NCBI RefSeq assembly: GCF_018127965.1 | Contig: NZ_CP072349.1 | Span: 1,182,001-1,246,000, forward strand | Direction of reading: 5' to 3' | Length of the DNA stretch: 64,000 bases | From: Prevotella melaninogenica | Lineage (GTDB): Bacteria > Bacteroidota > Bacteroidia > Bacteroidales > Bacteroidaceae | In this document: piece after piece, positions 1 through 9,282 of the stretch | Position numbering within the stretch: the first letter of the stretch is position 1 | Layout of the letters: every line of letters begins with the position of its first letter | The notes under the pieces: generated by a model | The model's input: only the letters and a program-made list of their open reading frames with translations | Databases searched by the model: none | Told to the model about the DNA's origin: nothing | Made by a program: the position numbers and the translations under genes

Positions 1-1997
1 ACGAGAAAGATTCTTACTTCATTGTCCGTCATAAAGCAACACAGGTATTCGAACAGAATATGTTATTCCCACGTATGTACAACCCTGGTTCAGCAGGTCT
101 ATACGAACAGTGGATGGGTGGTATTACTGGACATGATGTTGATGGCGTAAAGATACCTACACAATGGGAAAACTTAAAGTTCTTCCTTTCTTATCAGTGT
201 AACTTCATGTATTGGCGTTACTTCATGTGGAACTTTGCAGGACGACAGAACGATATTCAAGGTAATGGTGAACCAGAACATGGTAACTGGATTACAGGTA
301 TATCATTCATTGACAATTCACTTTATGGTGACCAAAACTTGTTACCTGATGAGTTGAAAGCAAACAAGGGACACAACGTCTTCTATTGTCTACCATTATT
401 GCTCGGTCTAATCGGTCTTTTCTGGCAGGCATGGCGTGGAAAACGCGGTATACAACAATTCTGGGTCGTATTCTTCTTGTTCTTTATGACTGGTCTTGCC
501 ATTGTTATCTACCTGAATCAGACACCAAGTCAGCCACGTGAACGTGACTATGCTTATGCTGCATCATTCTATGCATACGCTATCTGGTGTGGATTAGGAG
601 TATTGGCACTCTACGACTGGGCACGTAAACTCAAGGTTGCACCAGTATTATCAGCCTCTGTCATCTCACTTGTTTGTCTGCTTGTCCCTATCCAGATGGC
701 ATCTCAGACATGGGATGACCACGATCGTTCAGGTCGATATACTTGCCGTGACTTTGGTCAGAACTATCTTAATTCATTACAGCAGAAGGGTAATCCTATT
801 ATCTTTACGAATGGTGACAACGACACCTTCCCACTTTGGTATAACCAAGAGGTTGAGGGAGTGCGTACAGATACACGTGTTTGTAACCTTTCTTATCTGC
901 AGACAGACTGGTACATCGATCAAATGCGCCGTCCAGCATACAACTCACCAAGTGTACCTATCTCATGGCCACGCCTTGATTATGTAAGTGGAACAAATGA
1001 GTATGTACAGATTCAACCAGAATTCAAGGAACAAATACGAGAGTTCTATAAGCAGGATCCTGTTTCAGCAAAGGCACAATTTGGTGACGACCCATTTGAA
1101 TTAAAGAATATTCTCAAGTATTGGGTACGCTCAAAGAATGCTGACAGCCATGTTATCCCTACTGATACCATCTACATGACTATCGATAAGGAGGCTGTTC
1201 GTCGCAGTGGTATGATGCGTCCAGGTGATTCTATTCCAGATCGAATGGTTATCTCATTGGCAGGAAAACAAGCTTTATACAAGAATGACTTAATGATGCT
1301 TGAGATGATTGCCAACTGTAACTGGACACGTCCTCTCTATGTAGCCGTAACCGTAGGAGCTGAGAACTTTATGAACTTAGGTGAAAACTTCATTCAAGAA
1401 GGTCTCGTAAATCGTATTAGTCCATTCTCTACAATGGACAATGCAAATTCTACAGGCATCAATATGCGTAACTTCGATACAGAGAAGACTTATGATGTCA
1501 TGATGAATCGTTTCAAATGGGGTGGTCTTAGTAAGCCAGGACTTTACATTGATGAAACTGTAGCTCGTATGTGCTATACACATCGTCGTGAGATGGCCGA
1601 CCTTGCACTTCACCTCATTGCAAAGGGTGAGAAGGCTAAAGCATTGAAAGTATTACAGAAGGCTGAGAAGGAAATACCAAGCTATAACGTACCAATCAGC
1701 TACATGAGTGGTTCATCAGATATGGCACGTGCATACGCATTACTTGGTCAGAAAGTAAAGGCACGCCAGATGTATGATGATTTGTGGAAGACTTCACTTC
1801 AGTATGTAAACTACTATTTGAGCCTTAATCCACGTCTCTTCAATATGTCTCAGAGTTCATGTAAGATGAATTTCCAGATTATGATGAATCTTGTTAACGA
1901 AAATGAGCAAGCCGATCGCGAATGGGCAAACAAACATGCAGCCCAGCTTGACAACCTTTTTGTAAGATTCAAAAATAGAGGTGGTGCATTGATGTAG
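1..1997 (+). CDS. DUF2723 / GT117-type membrane glycosyltransferase, 3' part
   Basis: The frame is open from base 3, so the 5' end lies outside the window; the Met codon at 60 is internal. The visible 664 residues carry four hydrophobic segments (about residues 107-124, 133-152, 168-186 and 194-214 counted from the codon at 60) and the motifs PSQPRERDYAYA and NGDNDTFPLWY, which I recognise from the DUF2723 (TMEM260-like, CAZy GT117) family of Bacteroidetes. Family members are multi-pass proteins that are probable lipid-dependent protein glycosyltransferases; the catalytic N-terminal half would be upstream. The soluble C-terminal half has TPR-like helices near its end (KGEKAKALKVLQKAEKEIP). 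A strong terminator follows. Family call firm, substrate unknown. Confidence 0.85.
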   Translation, partial: EKDSYFIVRHKATQVFEQNMLFPRMYNPGSAGLYEQWMGGITGHDVDGVKIPTQWENLKFFLSYQCNFMYWRYFMWNFAGRQNDIQGNGEPEHGNWITGISFIDNSLYGDQNLLPDELKANKGHNVFYCLPLLLGLIGLFWQAWRGKRGIQQFWVVFFLFFMTGLAIVIYLNQTPSQPRERDYAYAASFYAYAIWCGLGVLALYDWARKLKVAPVLSASVISLVCLLVPIQMASQTWDDHDRSGRYTCRDFGQNYLNSLQQKGNPIIFTNGDNDTFPLWYNQEVEGVRTDTRVCNLSYLQTDWYIDQMRRPAYNSPSVPISWPRLDYVSGTNEYVQIQPEFKEQIREFYKQDPVSAKAQFGDDPFELKNILKYWVRSKNADSHVIPTDTIYMTIDKEAVRRSGMMRPGDSIPDRMVISLAGKQALYKNDLMMLEMIANCNWTRPLYVAVTVGAENFMNLGENFIQEGLVNRISPFSTMDNANSTGINMRNFDTEKTYDVMMNRFKWGGLSKPGLYIDETVARMCYTHRREMADLALHLIAKGEKAKALKVLQKAEKEIPSYNVPISYMSGSSDMARAYALLGQKVKARQMYDDLWKTSLQYVNYYLSLNPRLFNMSQSSCKMNFQIMMNLVNENEQADREWANKHAAQLDNLFVRFKNRGGALM

Positions 1998-2030
1998 GAT
2001 TACTATAATCCTATAATGATATTCAAAACT

Positions 2031-2080
2031 AAAAGTCAGAATCTGGTTGTCCTTAAAGACAGCCAAACTCTGGCTTTTTA
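2031..2080 (+). terminator. Intrinsic terminator after the DUF2723 gene
   Basis: An approximately 17 bp stem (AGTCAGAATCTGGTTGTC pairing with GACAGCCAAACTCTGGCT, with mismatches) closes a 6-base loop and is followed by TTTTTACTTT. It lies 33 bases after the stop codon. Confidence 0.75.
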
Positions 2081-2201
2081 CTTTACACCATCCGCTCTTA
2101 GCTTTACACAAACAGGCTCTTAGTCGGATAGACGATAATAATATTAAAGTACAAATTCTTTCTCAGTCATTGAGAAAAGAGTTTAGGGAGTATCGAATAA
2201 T

Positions 2202-2834
2202 ATGCTAATAGAACAACCTGCACGCTGGCTACGTATCTTTTATCCACATGCTCTTTGGCGTATGGACAAGAACGACCATTCCGTTTATCTCACATTTGAT
2301 GATGGACCAATACCTGAAGCAACACCATTTATTCTCGACATACTTGACCAATTCAATGCAAAGGCAATGTTCTTCATGGTTGCTGACAATGTAAGAAAAC
2401 ATCCAGAAATCTATGAGGAAGTAATTCGTCGTGGACATAAGGTGGGAAATCATACTTATCATCATCTTGGTTCTTTCAGACACTGGACACTAACCTATGC
2501 TGTAGATGTCACTAAGGCAGATGCGCTTCTCAACACTCCTTATTTTCGTCCACCACACGGATGGTTACGCCATACAGTATATTGGTGGGTAAAACAAAAT
2601 TATCGTGTTGTTATGTGGGACCTTGTGACACGTGATTATTCTAAATGGTTATCAGCCGCAGATGTTATAAACAATGTAAAGCGATATGCTCGTAATGGTT
2701 CTATCATCACATTTCATGACTCTCTCAAAAGTATTGATAAGCTTCGTACAGCACTTCCAGAATCATTGCAATGGCTTAAAGACCAAGGTTATGAGTTTAA
2801 AGTCTTCCCTGATGACCCTGCCGAGACCTTTTAA
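2202..2834 (+). CDS. Polysaccharide deacetylase family protein (NodB domain)
   Basis: 210 residues. The carbohydrate esterase 4 motifs are visible in order: TFDDGP (residues 31-36, catalytic Asp and metal-binding Asp), NHTYHH (83-88, metal-binding His pair), RPPHG, and the C-terminal TFHDS. The enzyme is expected to remove N-acetyl groups from a cell-envelope polysaccharide or peptidoglycan. No signal peptide or membrane segment is obvious, so the location is unclear. It is preceded by a terminator and followed by queG 115 bases downstream. The family is certain; the substrate cannot be told from sequence. Confidence 0.88.
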   Translation: MLIEQPARWLRIFYPHALWRMDKNDHSVYLTFDDGPIPEATPFILDILDQFNAKAMFFMVADNVRKHPEIYEEVIRRGHKVGNHTYHHLGSFRHWTLTYAVDVTKADALLNTPYFRPPHGWLRHTVYWWVKQNYRVVMWDLVTRDYSKWLSAADVINNVKRYARNGSIITFHDSLKSIDKLRTALPESLQWLKDQGYEFKVFPDDPAETF

Positions 2835-2949
2835 TCAAACATTCCTCTATGGTATAAAAATAAAAATATTGCGGTATTAGTTCATGTATCTCCTTTTACT
2901 ATCATCTAATTACCCCCTTTCTTTCTATAAGGAAATTTAAATTCATTTT

Positions 2950-3942
2950 ATGTCATCAATAGATGCCTTAAACCCTAACATAAATAAGAAAGATTCAATT
3001 GTTGCCCTATCATCAACAATAAAATCTTTAGCACACTCCATGGGATTCTTTGCTTGTGGCATAGCAAAGGCAGCACCTGTTGATGAAGCCGTAGCACAGA
3101 AATATCGTAAATGGTTGGAGAATGGCGAAGAGGCTTCAATGGCATATATGACAAACTACTTAGAGAAACGACTTGATCCACGGCTTCTCGTTCCTGGTGT
3201 ACAGAGTATCGTTTCACTTGCTCTCAACTATGCTCCAGCTCAACAGCTTCCTAAAGGCGAGTATCAAATAGCAGCGTACGCACTTGGTTTAGATTATCAT
3301 GACCTAATGAAGCAAAAGATGAGGGAATTAGCGATAAGAATAACAGAACAGTGGCAAATCCCCAAACAAGAAGAAGGAGAAGCCCCCTCAGTGCGTTGCT
3401 TCTGTGACACTGCTCCTGTCCTTGAACGTTATTGGGCACAGAAGGCAGGACTTGGATGGGTAGGACGCAATCATCAGCTCATCATTCCTCATGCAGGTTC
3501 TATGTTCTTTTTGGGTGAGATTTTCTTACCTTTTGATGTTGATGTATACGATGAACCAATGTCAAACCGATGTGGAAGTTGCCATCGTTGTATTGATGCC
3601 TGCCCTACTCGTGCAATCATACCTGATGAAGATTTCCATGCAGAACGATGTCTTTCATATCAACTGATTGAAAATCGCGGAGAACTATCTGACGAAGCAA
3701 AAAACCATATGGGTGATACAATATATGGCTGCGATCGATGCCAAACAGCATGTCCTTGGAATCGCTTTGCTACACCTAATACAGAACCAGCTCTCCAACC
3801 TAAGCCTGAGCTTCTCAGTATGAGCAAAGAGAAGTGGCACAATCTAACAGTTGAAGATTATCAACGGTTATTTAAAGGATCTGCAGTTAAACGAGTTAAA
3901 TTCGAGGGTCTGAAAAGAAATATAACCGTAAAGAAAAAATAA
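2950..3942 (+). CDS. queG: Epoxyqueuosine reductase
   Basis: 330 residues, the usual length. QueG reduces epoxyqueuosine to queuosine in tRNA, the last step of queuosine synthesis, using cobalamin and two [4Fe-4S] clusters. The two ferredoxin-type motifs are complete: CGSCHRCIDACP (Cys208, 211, 214, 218) and CDRCQTACP (Cys261, 264, 268, with Cys234 as the fourth ligand). The conserved CDTAPVLER segment with the presumed catalytic Asp is at about 152-160, followed by GWVGRN. The partner gene tgt lies in the same window at 30.3 kb, so this genome carries both ends of the pathway. Confidence 0.95.
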   Translation: MSSIDALNPNINKKDSIVALSSTIKSLAHSMGFFACGIAKAAPVDEAVAQKYRKWLENGEEASMAYMTNYLEKRLDPRLLVPGVQSIVSLALNYAPAQQLPKGEYQIAAYALGLDYHDLMKQKMRELAIRITEQWQIPKQEEGEAPSVRCFCDTAPVLERYWAQKAGLGWVGRNHQLIIPHAGSMFFLGEIFLPFDVDVYDEPMSNRCGSCHRCIDACPTRAIIPDEDFHAERCLSYQLIENRGELSDEAKNHMGDTIYGCDRCQTACPWNRFATPNTEPALQPKPELLSMSKEKWHNLTVEDYQRLFKGSAVKRVKFEGLKRNITVKKK

Positions 3943-4408
3943 GTCTTTCCTTAGATATATGTAGTAATAAAAGCTCTTTAACAAGAGAGATTACTATACT
4001 TCCTACAAGAATAAGTTTATTTTATATTTGCTGTCACTTTTAACACTTTCTGTAACTATACTGTAAACTAAGTTTTTAGCCAAAGACCTTGAATGAAAGA
4101 AGTGACAGCAAAATTAGTTTTAAGGGAAAACACCTTGTTATCAGTACTCAGTAGTAAAGTGCATCATATATCTCAGAGCTTTTAAAATTCTTTAGAGGAA
4201 GGAATCAAACACAATTAGGAATCTTAGCAATACACCACACGAAAAGTGAAATGGACAAAATAAGTTACCATTATATCTACCTACAACGCACCATAAACAA
4301 CTTTAATAGTAACATTTGTTCCCACTTTCTAACTTGGCATCAACTTTGTTGTATTTAATATAGAGAAATAAAACAAAGTATTATAAATCAAATAAAGAAG
4401 ATACAAAC
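3943..4408. other. Intergenic region queG-cupin
   Basis: 466 bases without a convincing gene. It holds a weak hairpin just after queG (3963-3995, AGTAAT...ATTACT, no clear T-run), a MITE-like element (4027-4114, listed separately), and A/T-rich sequence before the cupin gene. A possible promoter for the cupin gene is CAACTTTG at 4341-4348 with TTTG at 4315-4318, but the spacing (22) is slightly long. Confidence 0.5.
4027..4122. repeat. MITE-like element, copy 1 (GCTGTCACTT...AAGTGACAGC)
   Basis: About 90 bases bounded by an inverted repeat: TTTGCTGTCACTTTTAACAC at the left and AAGTGACAGCAAAATTAG at the right. The first 30 bases closely match the reverse complement of 59598-59630 and the start of the element at 40862. 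No coding sequence. It looks like a small non-autonomous element or a dispersed structured repeat. Confidence 0.6.
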
Positions 4409-4732
4409 ATGGCTAAAGTAGAAAAAGGAATTGTTTTCACTTCTAACAATGTGATTGATTATGCAGAAGGTGGCGTAGTAAGTAAAGAATTGGTACACAG
4501 CAATGCTGGTAGTGTTACCTTGTTTAGCTTCGATGCTGGCCAAGGACTTTCAGAGCATACCGCACCATTCGATGCTTTCATTCAGGTTGTTGATGGAAAA
4601 ATGGAGTTGACCGTTGAAAACGTAAAGCATGTGATTAGTGCTGGCGAAAGTTTCATCATTCCAAGTGGCGCACCTCACGCTGTGAACGCACCTGAGCGAT
4701 TCAAGATGATTATTACAATGATTAGAGGGTAG
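4409..4732 (+). CDS. Small cupin-domain protein
   Basis: 107 residues forming a single beta-barrel cupin. Visible metal-site features are HTAPFDAFIQVVDGKMEL (cupin motif 1 region) and PSGAPHAVNAPERFKM (motif 2 region with its His). Such stand-alone cupins bind a metal and may act as small enzymes or sensors; no function can be assigned here. The start ATG follows an A-rich leader without a Shine-Dalgarno. It is transcribed towards the gene at 4995-5375, with an octamer-repeat region between the two. Confidence 0.85.
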   Translation: MAKVEKGIVFTSNNVIDYAEGGVVSKELVHSNAGSVTLFSFDAGQGLSEHTAPFDAFIQVVDGKMELTVENVKHVISAGESFIIPSGAPHAVNAPERFKMIITMIRG

Positions 4733-4742
4733 GGTTGATAGT

Positions 4743-4978
4743 TTACCAGTTGACGAGTTAACGAATAAATAAGTTGCTTGATAGAATATAGTTAATTAGT
4801 TGACGAGTTAACAAGTAAACAAGTTACTTAATAATAATATTTATAAGGACTTTTTAGTTGTTTAATAAAACGAGTTGGCAAGTTGAAATGATTAAAGGGG
4901 ATTGAATCCTTCTTATCAAACAACTTGTCAACTCGTTTACTTGTTCACTTGTTTACTTGTCCACTCGTTAACTTATCG
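4743..4978. repeat. Octamer tandem repeats arranged as an inverted repeat
   Basis: Seven head-to-tail octamers of consensus ACTYGTNN run from 4923 to 4978 (ACTTGTCA, ACTCGTTT, ACTTGTTC, ACTTGTTT, ACTTGTCC, ACTCGTTA, ACTTATCG). The complementary orientation (NNACRAGT) occurs in shorter runs at 4743-4774, 4793-4824 and 4868-4883. Together these could fold into long stems in RNA from either strand. The block sits exactly between two convergent genes, so a terminator-like role is plausible. Confidence 0.8.
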
Positions 4979-4994
4979 AATTATCAACTATCTT

Positions 4995-5375
4995 CTACTT
5001 CACAATAGCCTGATAATCCTTTTCAAATGAACGAGGGTGGCGACCTATTAAAACCGTATTCAATAAACAGTTAGCAACCAATTCTTCATTTGTAAGGTCA
5101 ACCTTAGGTTCTTTCTTAACTTCCTTACCAAGAAGAACTTCCCACGGACCATTAAAGTCATGGTCATCTGCTCCATAGAACATCTCATTAGTATCTGGGT
5201 CTTCCATTAACTGATAACGAATCTGCTTCTTTGACGCAACAGGGTTAAGCATTAACAATAAATTGTATGCATTACCAAACTGCACACGCAAATGGCGACC
5301 TTTAGGAAACATAAGTCCTATCTGTGGATAAATTTCATCAAACTCGTAAGCTTGGAATAACTCTTTTAGCTTCAT
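4995..5375 (-). CDS. Conserved small protein of unknown function
   Basis: 126 residues, no signal peptide or membrane segment. It is acidic to neutral and begins MKLKELFQAYEFDEIYPQIG, with a central LMLNPVASKKQIRYQLMEDP segment. I do not recognise a named domain. A good Bacteroidetes -7 element on the minus strand (TAACTTTG, bases 5452-5459) supports real expression. It is divergent from glyA, whose promoter lies about 60 bases away. Confidence 0.75.
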   Translation of the reverse strand: MKLKELFQAYEFDEIYPQIGLMFPKGRHLRVQFGNAYNLLLMLNPVASKKQIRYQLMEDPDTNEMFYGADDHDFNGPWEVLLGKEVKKEPKVDLTNEELVANCLLNTVLIGRHPRSFEKDYQAIVK

Positions 5376-5511
5376 AGATAATGTTGTAATATATTATCAA
5401 TTAATACTTTCGACACACCATTGTAATGATGCAGACGAACCATTATAAATGCAAAGTTACATTATTTTTTTGATACACTTGCAAGTTAGAACATTAATTC
5501 GTATATTTGCA

Positions 5512-5553
5512 ACGTATCACTAACCAGGGGTTCATTTACTGAAAATGATACCC
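5512..5553 (+). promoter_or_regulatory. glyA promoter and leader hairpin
   Basis: TATATTTG at 5512-5519 fits the Bacteroidetes -7 box. Immediately downstream, GGGGTTCAT (5527-5535) pairs with ATGATACCCC (5544-5553), leaving a loop of about 8 bases. The hairpin covers the upstream ATG at 5545, which makes the ATG at 5572 the more likely translation start. Confidence 0.5.
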
Positions 5554-5571
5554 CATAAACATTCAATACAC

Positions 5572-6852
5572 ATGAGAAGAGACCAAGAAATTTTTGACCT
5601 TATTGAGATGGAACACAAACGCCAGCTCAAAGGTATGGAGCTGATTGCATCAGAGAATTTCGTCAGTGACGAAGTTATGCAAGCCATGGGATCTTACCTA
5701 ACAAACAAGTATGCTGAAGGTTATCCAGGCAAACGCTATTATGGTGGTTGTCAAGTGGTTGACCAAGTTGAAACACTTGCCATTGAGCGCGTAAAGCAAC
5801 TCTTTGGTGCTGAATATGCCAATGTGCAGCCTCATTCTGGTGCGCAGGCTAACCAAGCTGTGTTGCTTGCCGTGCTGAAACCAGGCGACACATTCATGGG
5901 ACTTGATCTTGACCAAGGCGGTCATCTCTCTCATGGTAGTGAGGTGAATACATCTGGTATCCTCTATAACCATGTTGGCTATACATTGAACCGTGAAACT
6001 GGTCGTGTTGACTATGACGAGATGGAGCGTCTCGCACGTGAGCACAAGCCAAAGCTTATCATCGGTGGTGGTTCTGCTTACAGCCGTGAGTGGGATTATA
6101 AGCGCATGCGCAAGATTGCTGATGAGGTAGGTGCATTATTAATGGTTGACATGGCTCATCCTGCTGGTCTTATTGCTGCAGGTTTGCTCGATAACCCTGT
6201 AAAATATGCTCATATTGTTACCACAACAACTCACAAGACACTCCGTGGTCCTCGTGGTGGTATTATCCTTATGGGTAAGGACTTCGATAATCCTTGGGGC
6301 TTAACAACCAAGAAGGGTGATTTGAAGCCTATGTCTATGCTCTTCAATTCTGCTGTATTCCCTGGCAACCAGGGTGGTCCATTGGAGCATGTTATTGCAG
6401 CTAAGGCTGTTGGCTTTGGTGAGAACCTCCTACCAAGCTGGAAGGAATATGCAACACAGGTGAAGAAGAATGCTTCTGTTCTTGCTCAGGCACTTGTTGA
6501 GAAAGGCTTCAGCATTGTTAGTGGTGGCACAGACAACCATTCTATGTTGCTTGACCTACGTCAGAAGTATCCAGACCTTACTGGTAAGGTTGCTGAGAAT
6601 GCACTTGTTGCTGCTGACATCACAGCCAATAAGAATAAGGTACCATACGATGAGCGTTCTGCGTTCCAGACCAGCGGTTTACGCCTTGGAACAGCTGCTA
6701 TGACAACACGTGGATGTAAGGAAGATATGATGTTACTCTGTGCTGACCTTATTGATGAGGTATTGTCAGACCCAGAGAACGAGCAGGTTATCAAGCGTGT
6801 ACGTGAGAAAGTGAATGAGACGATGAAGGATTATCCTCTCTTCGCTTACTAA
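5572..6852 (+). CDS. glyA: Serine hydroxymethyltransferase
   Basis: Interconverts serine plus tetrahydrofolate with glycine plus 5,10-methylene-THF; a cytoplasmic PLP enzyme. From the chosen start the protein is 426 residues. The PLP-binding lysine lies in [14 protein letters not shown] (about Lys222), preceded by VDMAHPAGL (about 192-200). ELIASENF near the N-terminus is the family signature. An in-frame ATG at 5545 would add nine residues, but homologues begin near MKRDxxIFDLI and the upstream ATG sits inside a leader hairpin, so 5572 is preferred. Monocistronic, with its own promoter and terminator. Confidence 0.97.
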   Translation: MRRDQEIFDLIEMEHKRQLKGMELIASENFVSDEVMQAMGSYLTNKYAEGYPGKRYYGGCQVVDQVETLAIERVKQLFGAEYANVQPHSGAQANQAVLLAVLKPGDTFMGLDLDQGGHLSHGSEVNTSGILYNHVGYTLNRETGRVDYDEMERLAREHKPKLIIGGGSAYSREWDYKRMRKIADEVGALLMVDMAHPAGLIAAGLLDNPVKYAHIVTTTTHKTLRGPRGGIILMGKDFDNPWGLTTKKGDLKPMSMLFNSAVFPGNQGGPLEHVIAAKAVGFGENLLPSWKEYATQVKKNASVLAQALVEKGFSIVSGGTDNHSMLLDLRQKYPDLTGKVAENALVAADITANKNKVPYDERSAFQTSGLRLGTAAMTTRGCKEDMMLLCADLIDEVLSDPENEQVIKRVREKVNETMKDYPLFAY

Positions 6853-6881
6853 ACATAAGACTTATAAAAGATATTATACTC

Positions 6882-6917
6882 AAAAGAGGTGTGCCAATCA
6901 TTTGGTACACCTCTTTT
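6882..6917 (+). terminator. glyA terminator
   Basis: AAAAGAGGTGTGCC and GGTACACCTCTTTT form a stem with one mismatch around a loop of eight bases, ending in TTTT. It lies 30 bases after the glyA stop. Confidence 0.85.
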
Positions 6918-7257
6918 CGTAAAATTACCATATCCGAAATTAAAGCTTTTCAGTATCCTACATTATCCATTAGTATTTTACAATATTCAATAAAACGGGT
7001 ATAATATCCCCTAAATACCCATCTTCAATCATTGTACTACAGCTCCGCACACATCGTGTTGATGCCCAGCACACGTCGTGCGGTAGGTAAACACCAATGG
7101 TGCTAAGCACTAAACACAATACACGATGTAAGCAACTTCTTACATACCAAACGGCTTATGTATTCTCAGAACAATACTGAAGTAATACACAAGCCGTATT
7201 TTATGAGTTTATTAATACAGTCCAATTAAATGGAATGTGAACTAAACTAACATTCCC
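6918..7257. other. Intergenic region glyA-M64 peptidase
   Basis: Convergent interval of 340 bases. Apart from the palindrome array at 7045-7130 nothing gene-like is seen; 7140-7200 has an imperfect inverted repeat (ACGGCTTATGTATT with AATACACAAGCCGT) that could terminate the leftward M64 gene. Confidence 0.5.
7045..7130. repeat. CAC-N-GTG palindrome array, locus A
   Basis: Successive small palindromes CACACATCGTGT, CACACGTCGTGC and CACCAATGGTGC, with a degenerate fourth unit, are spaced about 22-26 bases apart. The outer CAC...GTG is constant and the core varies. The same type of array occurs at five other intergenic places in this window. Confidence 0.75.
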
Positions 7258-8558
7258 CTACTCTCCCGTATAGAACTTTATAAGTTTTGTAAGTCCCAAA
7301 TTACAAGCAGGACAGAATTCTGGATGCATATTTGTACGCATACGACAGTCTGGGTATGCGCGATAAACTCCATGCTGAGAATAGCCTGCAGGTTCATAAA
7401 CTCCCACCTTCCACTTATCATAACGCGCATTGGGTTTATCAAGGTCAGCTGGCTGAGGAGTTGGAATAGGTGTCTTCTTGTTAATAAGATTCTCCCATTT
7501 TCCATGGAAGTCAACTAAAGTTGTAAGGTTTGACTCCCAAGGTTCTACGTCGGTTGGATACATATTAATCTGCTCCTTTTCGTATGCATATTCATCACCC
7601 AGACCAGCAAAGGAATGTCCAAACTCATGTACAACAACTGGCTTGAAATAAGGATTACGCACCATTGAAAGGTTATAAGAGTTCAGAATACCACCGCCAC
7701 CATACTTCTCTGTATTTACAAGTACGATGATATGCTCATAAGGTGTACCAGCCAACCAGTCATGTAATTCCTTTAGATGTAATGTTGTCAGATAACGGTC
7801 ACTGTAGAATGTATCAAAGTGTGAGTGAAGGGCTGTATTTTTCCAAATACCCTTTGATGGTTCAGACGTACCACTCTCCATAGATGGCGACTTAACAGCT
7901 ACAACATTAAAGCGTTGACGCAGTGACTTAAATGGCTCATGTGCAAAAAGGGCTTCGTTAGCAGTACGACAATCTTCTATAAAGTTTGCCATCTCCGCCT
8001 CTGTATATCCCTCTGCAACATAAGCAATATGAATACAGCGTGTCGTGTCTGCAGCCTTCTGCAAGGTTTCGTAAGGTGTTACAGAACGTTCACCAATGTG
8101 ACGAATGAGAATATCCTTTGGATTAACAGTATGACTCATAGACACTGTTGCTTCGCGACGGTTGTTCCTTAGTTCAACTGTAATATCTACAGAATCCTTT
8201 GGAAAAGGAACGAGGAAAACATTTTCAAATGCCTTACCAGAAGGTTTCTTTGCTTCATCATACGTCAGCCATTCCTGAAAAAGTGTTGAGAATGAATTGC
8301 GATAGATAACCTTTTGTGTACGATGGTCACGTACAATAACTTGACCATTTCCTTCGACAGGTACCTCTGCCAATCGTTCATGTTTACCATACCATCGTGG
8401 TATGCGCGATAATTCGTCTACAGCAATGGTTTGATGCTTAGCATTACCTGAAAAAATGTAATCAAGACGAAGCGTTGCATCCTCAAAGTAATGATTAAAT
8501 TCCTGTGCTGCGGCAGTTAGCGTGACAGCCAAGAACAAGAGCGTGATAATTTTTTCAT
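7258..8558 (-). pseudogene. Secreted M64-family metallopeptidase, frameshifted at its 5' end as read
   Basis: The M64 (IgA-peptidase-type) zinc peptidase has an intact catalytic region: HEFGHSFAGLGDEY (HExxH, His304/His308 counted from the TTG at 8538). An uninterrupted frame starts only at that TTG and lacks a complete signal peptide. An ATG at 8558 followed by six A's leads to a stop after 13 codons. With seven A's the same ATG would read MKKIITLLFLAVTLTAAAQ, a textbook Sec signal peptide joined in frame to EFNHYF, giving 433 residues. So there is either a one-base sequence error or phase-variable slippage in the A-tract. A -7 box (TAACTTTG, minus strand, 8678-8685) lies upstream. The remaining frame is intact and typical of Bacteroidales exported M64 proteins. 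Confidence 0.85.
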
Positions 8559-9007
8559 AAGGTTATAATGAATTAGGTTTCTACATTATGATCTATTACA
8601 TTAATCATGAACAGACATTTATATTGCTTTATGCCTATTCTCAATTAGATAAATATCATACCATATATTATCGAATACAAAGTTATCAATAATAATGAAA
8701 AAGTCAAAACGAAATACCATAAATCACAAATGAAAAACACATAAATTATAAAACAATAAACAACAAAGAACCGTCTCAGCCAGAGTAAAGTCTGTATTAA
8801 CTCAAATTGTTCATTAGAACACAAAATGTATAGTTCTTATTACTATGGTATGTTACCTAATAAGCGATTGGGTTTTAAAAACTAATAATACAATTTACCA
8901 TTCTTGTAACCTAAATATATATCGCTTAACTACAAAACTAATAACAAAAACATAAATCAAAAATTTGGCTGTTTGTTTTTTTTAATGTAACTTTGCAACG
9001 CAATACC
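8559..9007. other. Intergenic region between M64 gene and tRNA pair
   Basis: 449 A/T-rich bases. The only signals I see are the -7 box for the M64 gene (CAAAGTTA, 8678-8685, minus strand) and the tRNA promoter near 8970-8998 (TTTG followed by TAACTTTG). No coding potential. Confidence 0.5.
8970..8998 (+). promoter_or_regulatory. Promoter of tRNA-Thr/tRNA-Gly
   Basis: TTTG in a T-rich stretch is followed about 19 bases later by TAACTTTGC just upstream of the first tRNA, matching the Bacteroidetes -33/-7 arrangement closely. Confidence 0.7.
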
Positions 9008-9080
<73 letters not shown>

Positions 9081-9086
9081 CCATTT

Positions 9087-9157
9087 GCGGAATTAGCACA
9101 TCGGTAGTGCACGGGCTTCCCAAGCCTGGGAGGCGGGTTCGATTCCCGTATTCCGCT
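9087..9157 (+). tRNA. tRNA-Gly (anticodon CCC)
   Basis: Acceptor GCGGAAT/ATTCCGC; anticodon loop TTCCCAA gives CCC, reading GGG. Only a few bases separate it from tRNA-Thr, so the two are co-transcribed. Confidence 0.95.
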
Positions 9158-9180
9158 CACCGATTATTAGATATAAAAAT

Positions 9181-9206
9181 AAGGACAACTTTCTTAAGTT
9201 GTCCTT
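9181..9206 (+). terminator. Terminator of the tRNA-Thr/Gly transcript
   Basis: Perfect 11 bp stem AAGGACAACTT/AAGTTGTCCTT around TCTT, followed by ATTTATTATT. Confidence 0.8.
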
Positions 9207-9282
9207 ATTTATTATTATAAGATTCAAAAACAGCTAAACAGTGACTTTAGTTTAGACATGCATCTTCCATTAGACACTACTA

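Noticed and set aside
2229..2483. Minus-strand frame within the deacetylase gene
   Set aside because: Shadow of the real gene, which carries all NodB motifs on the plus strand.
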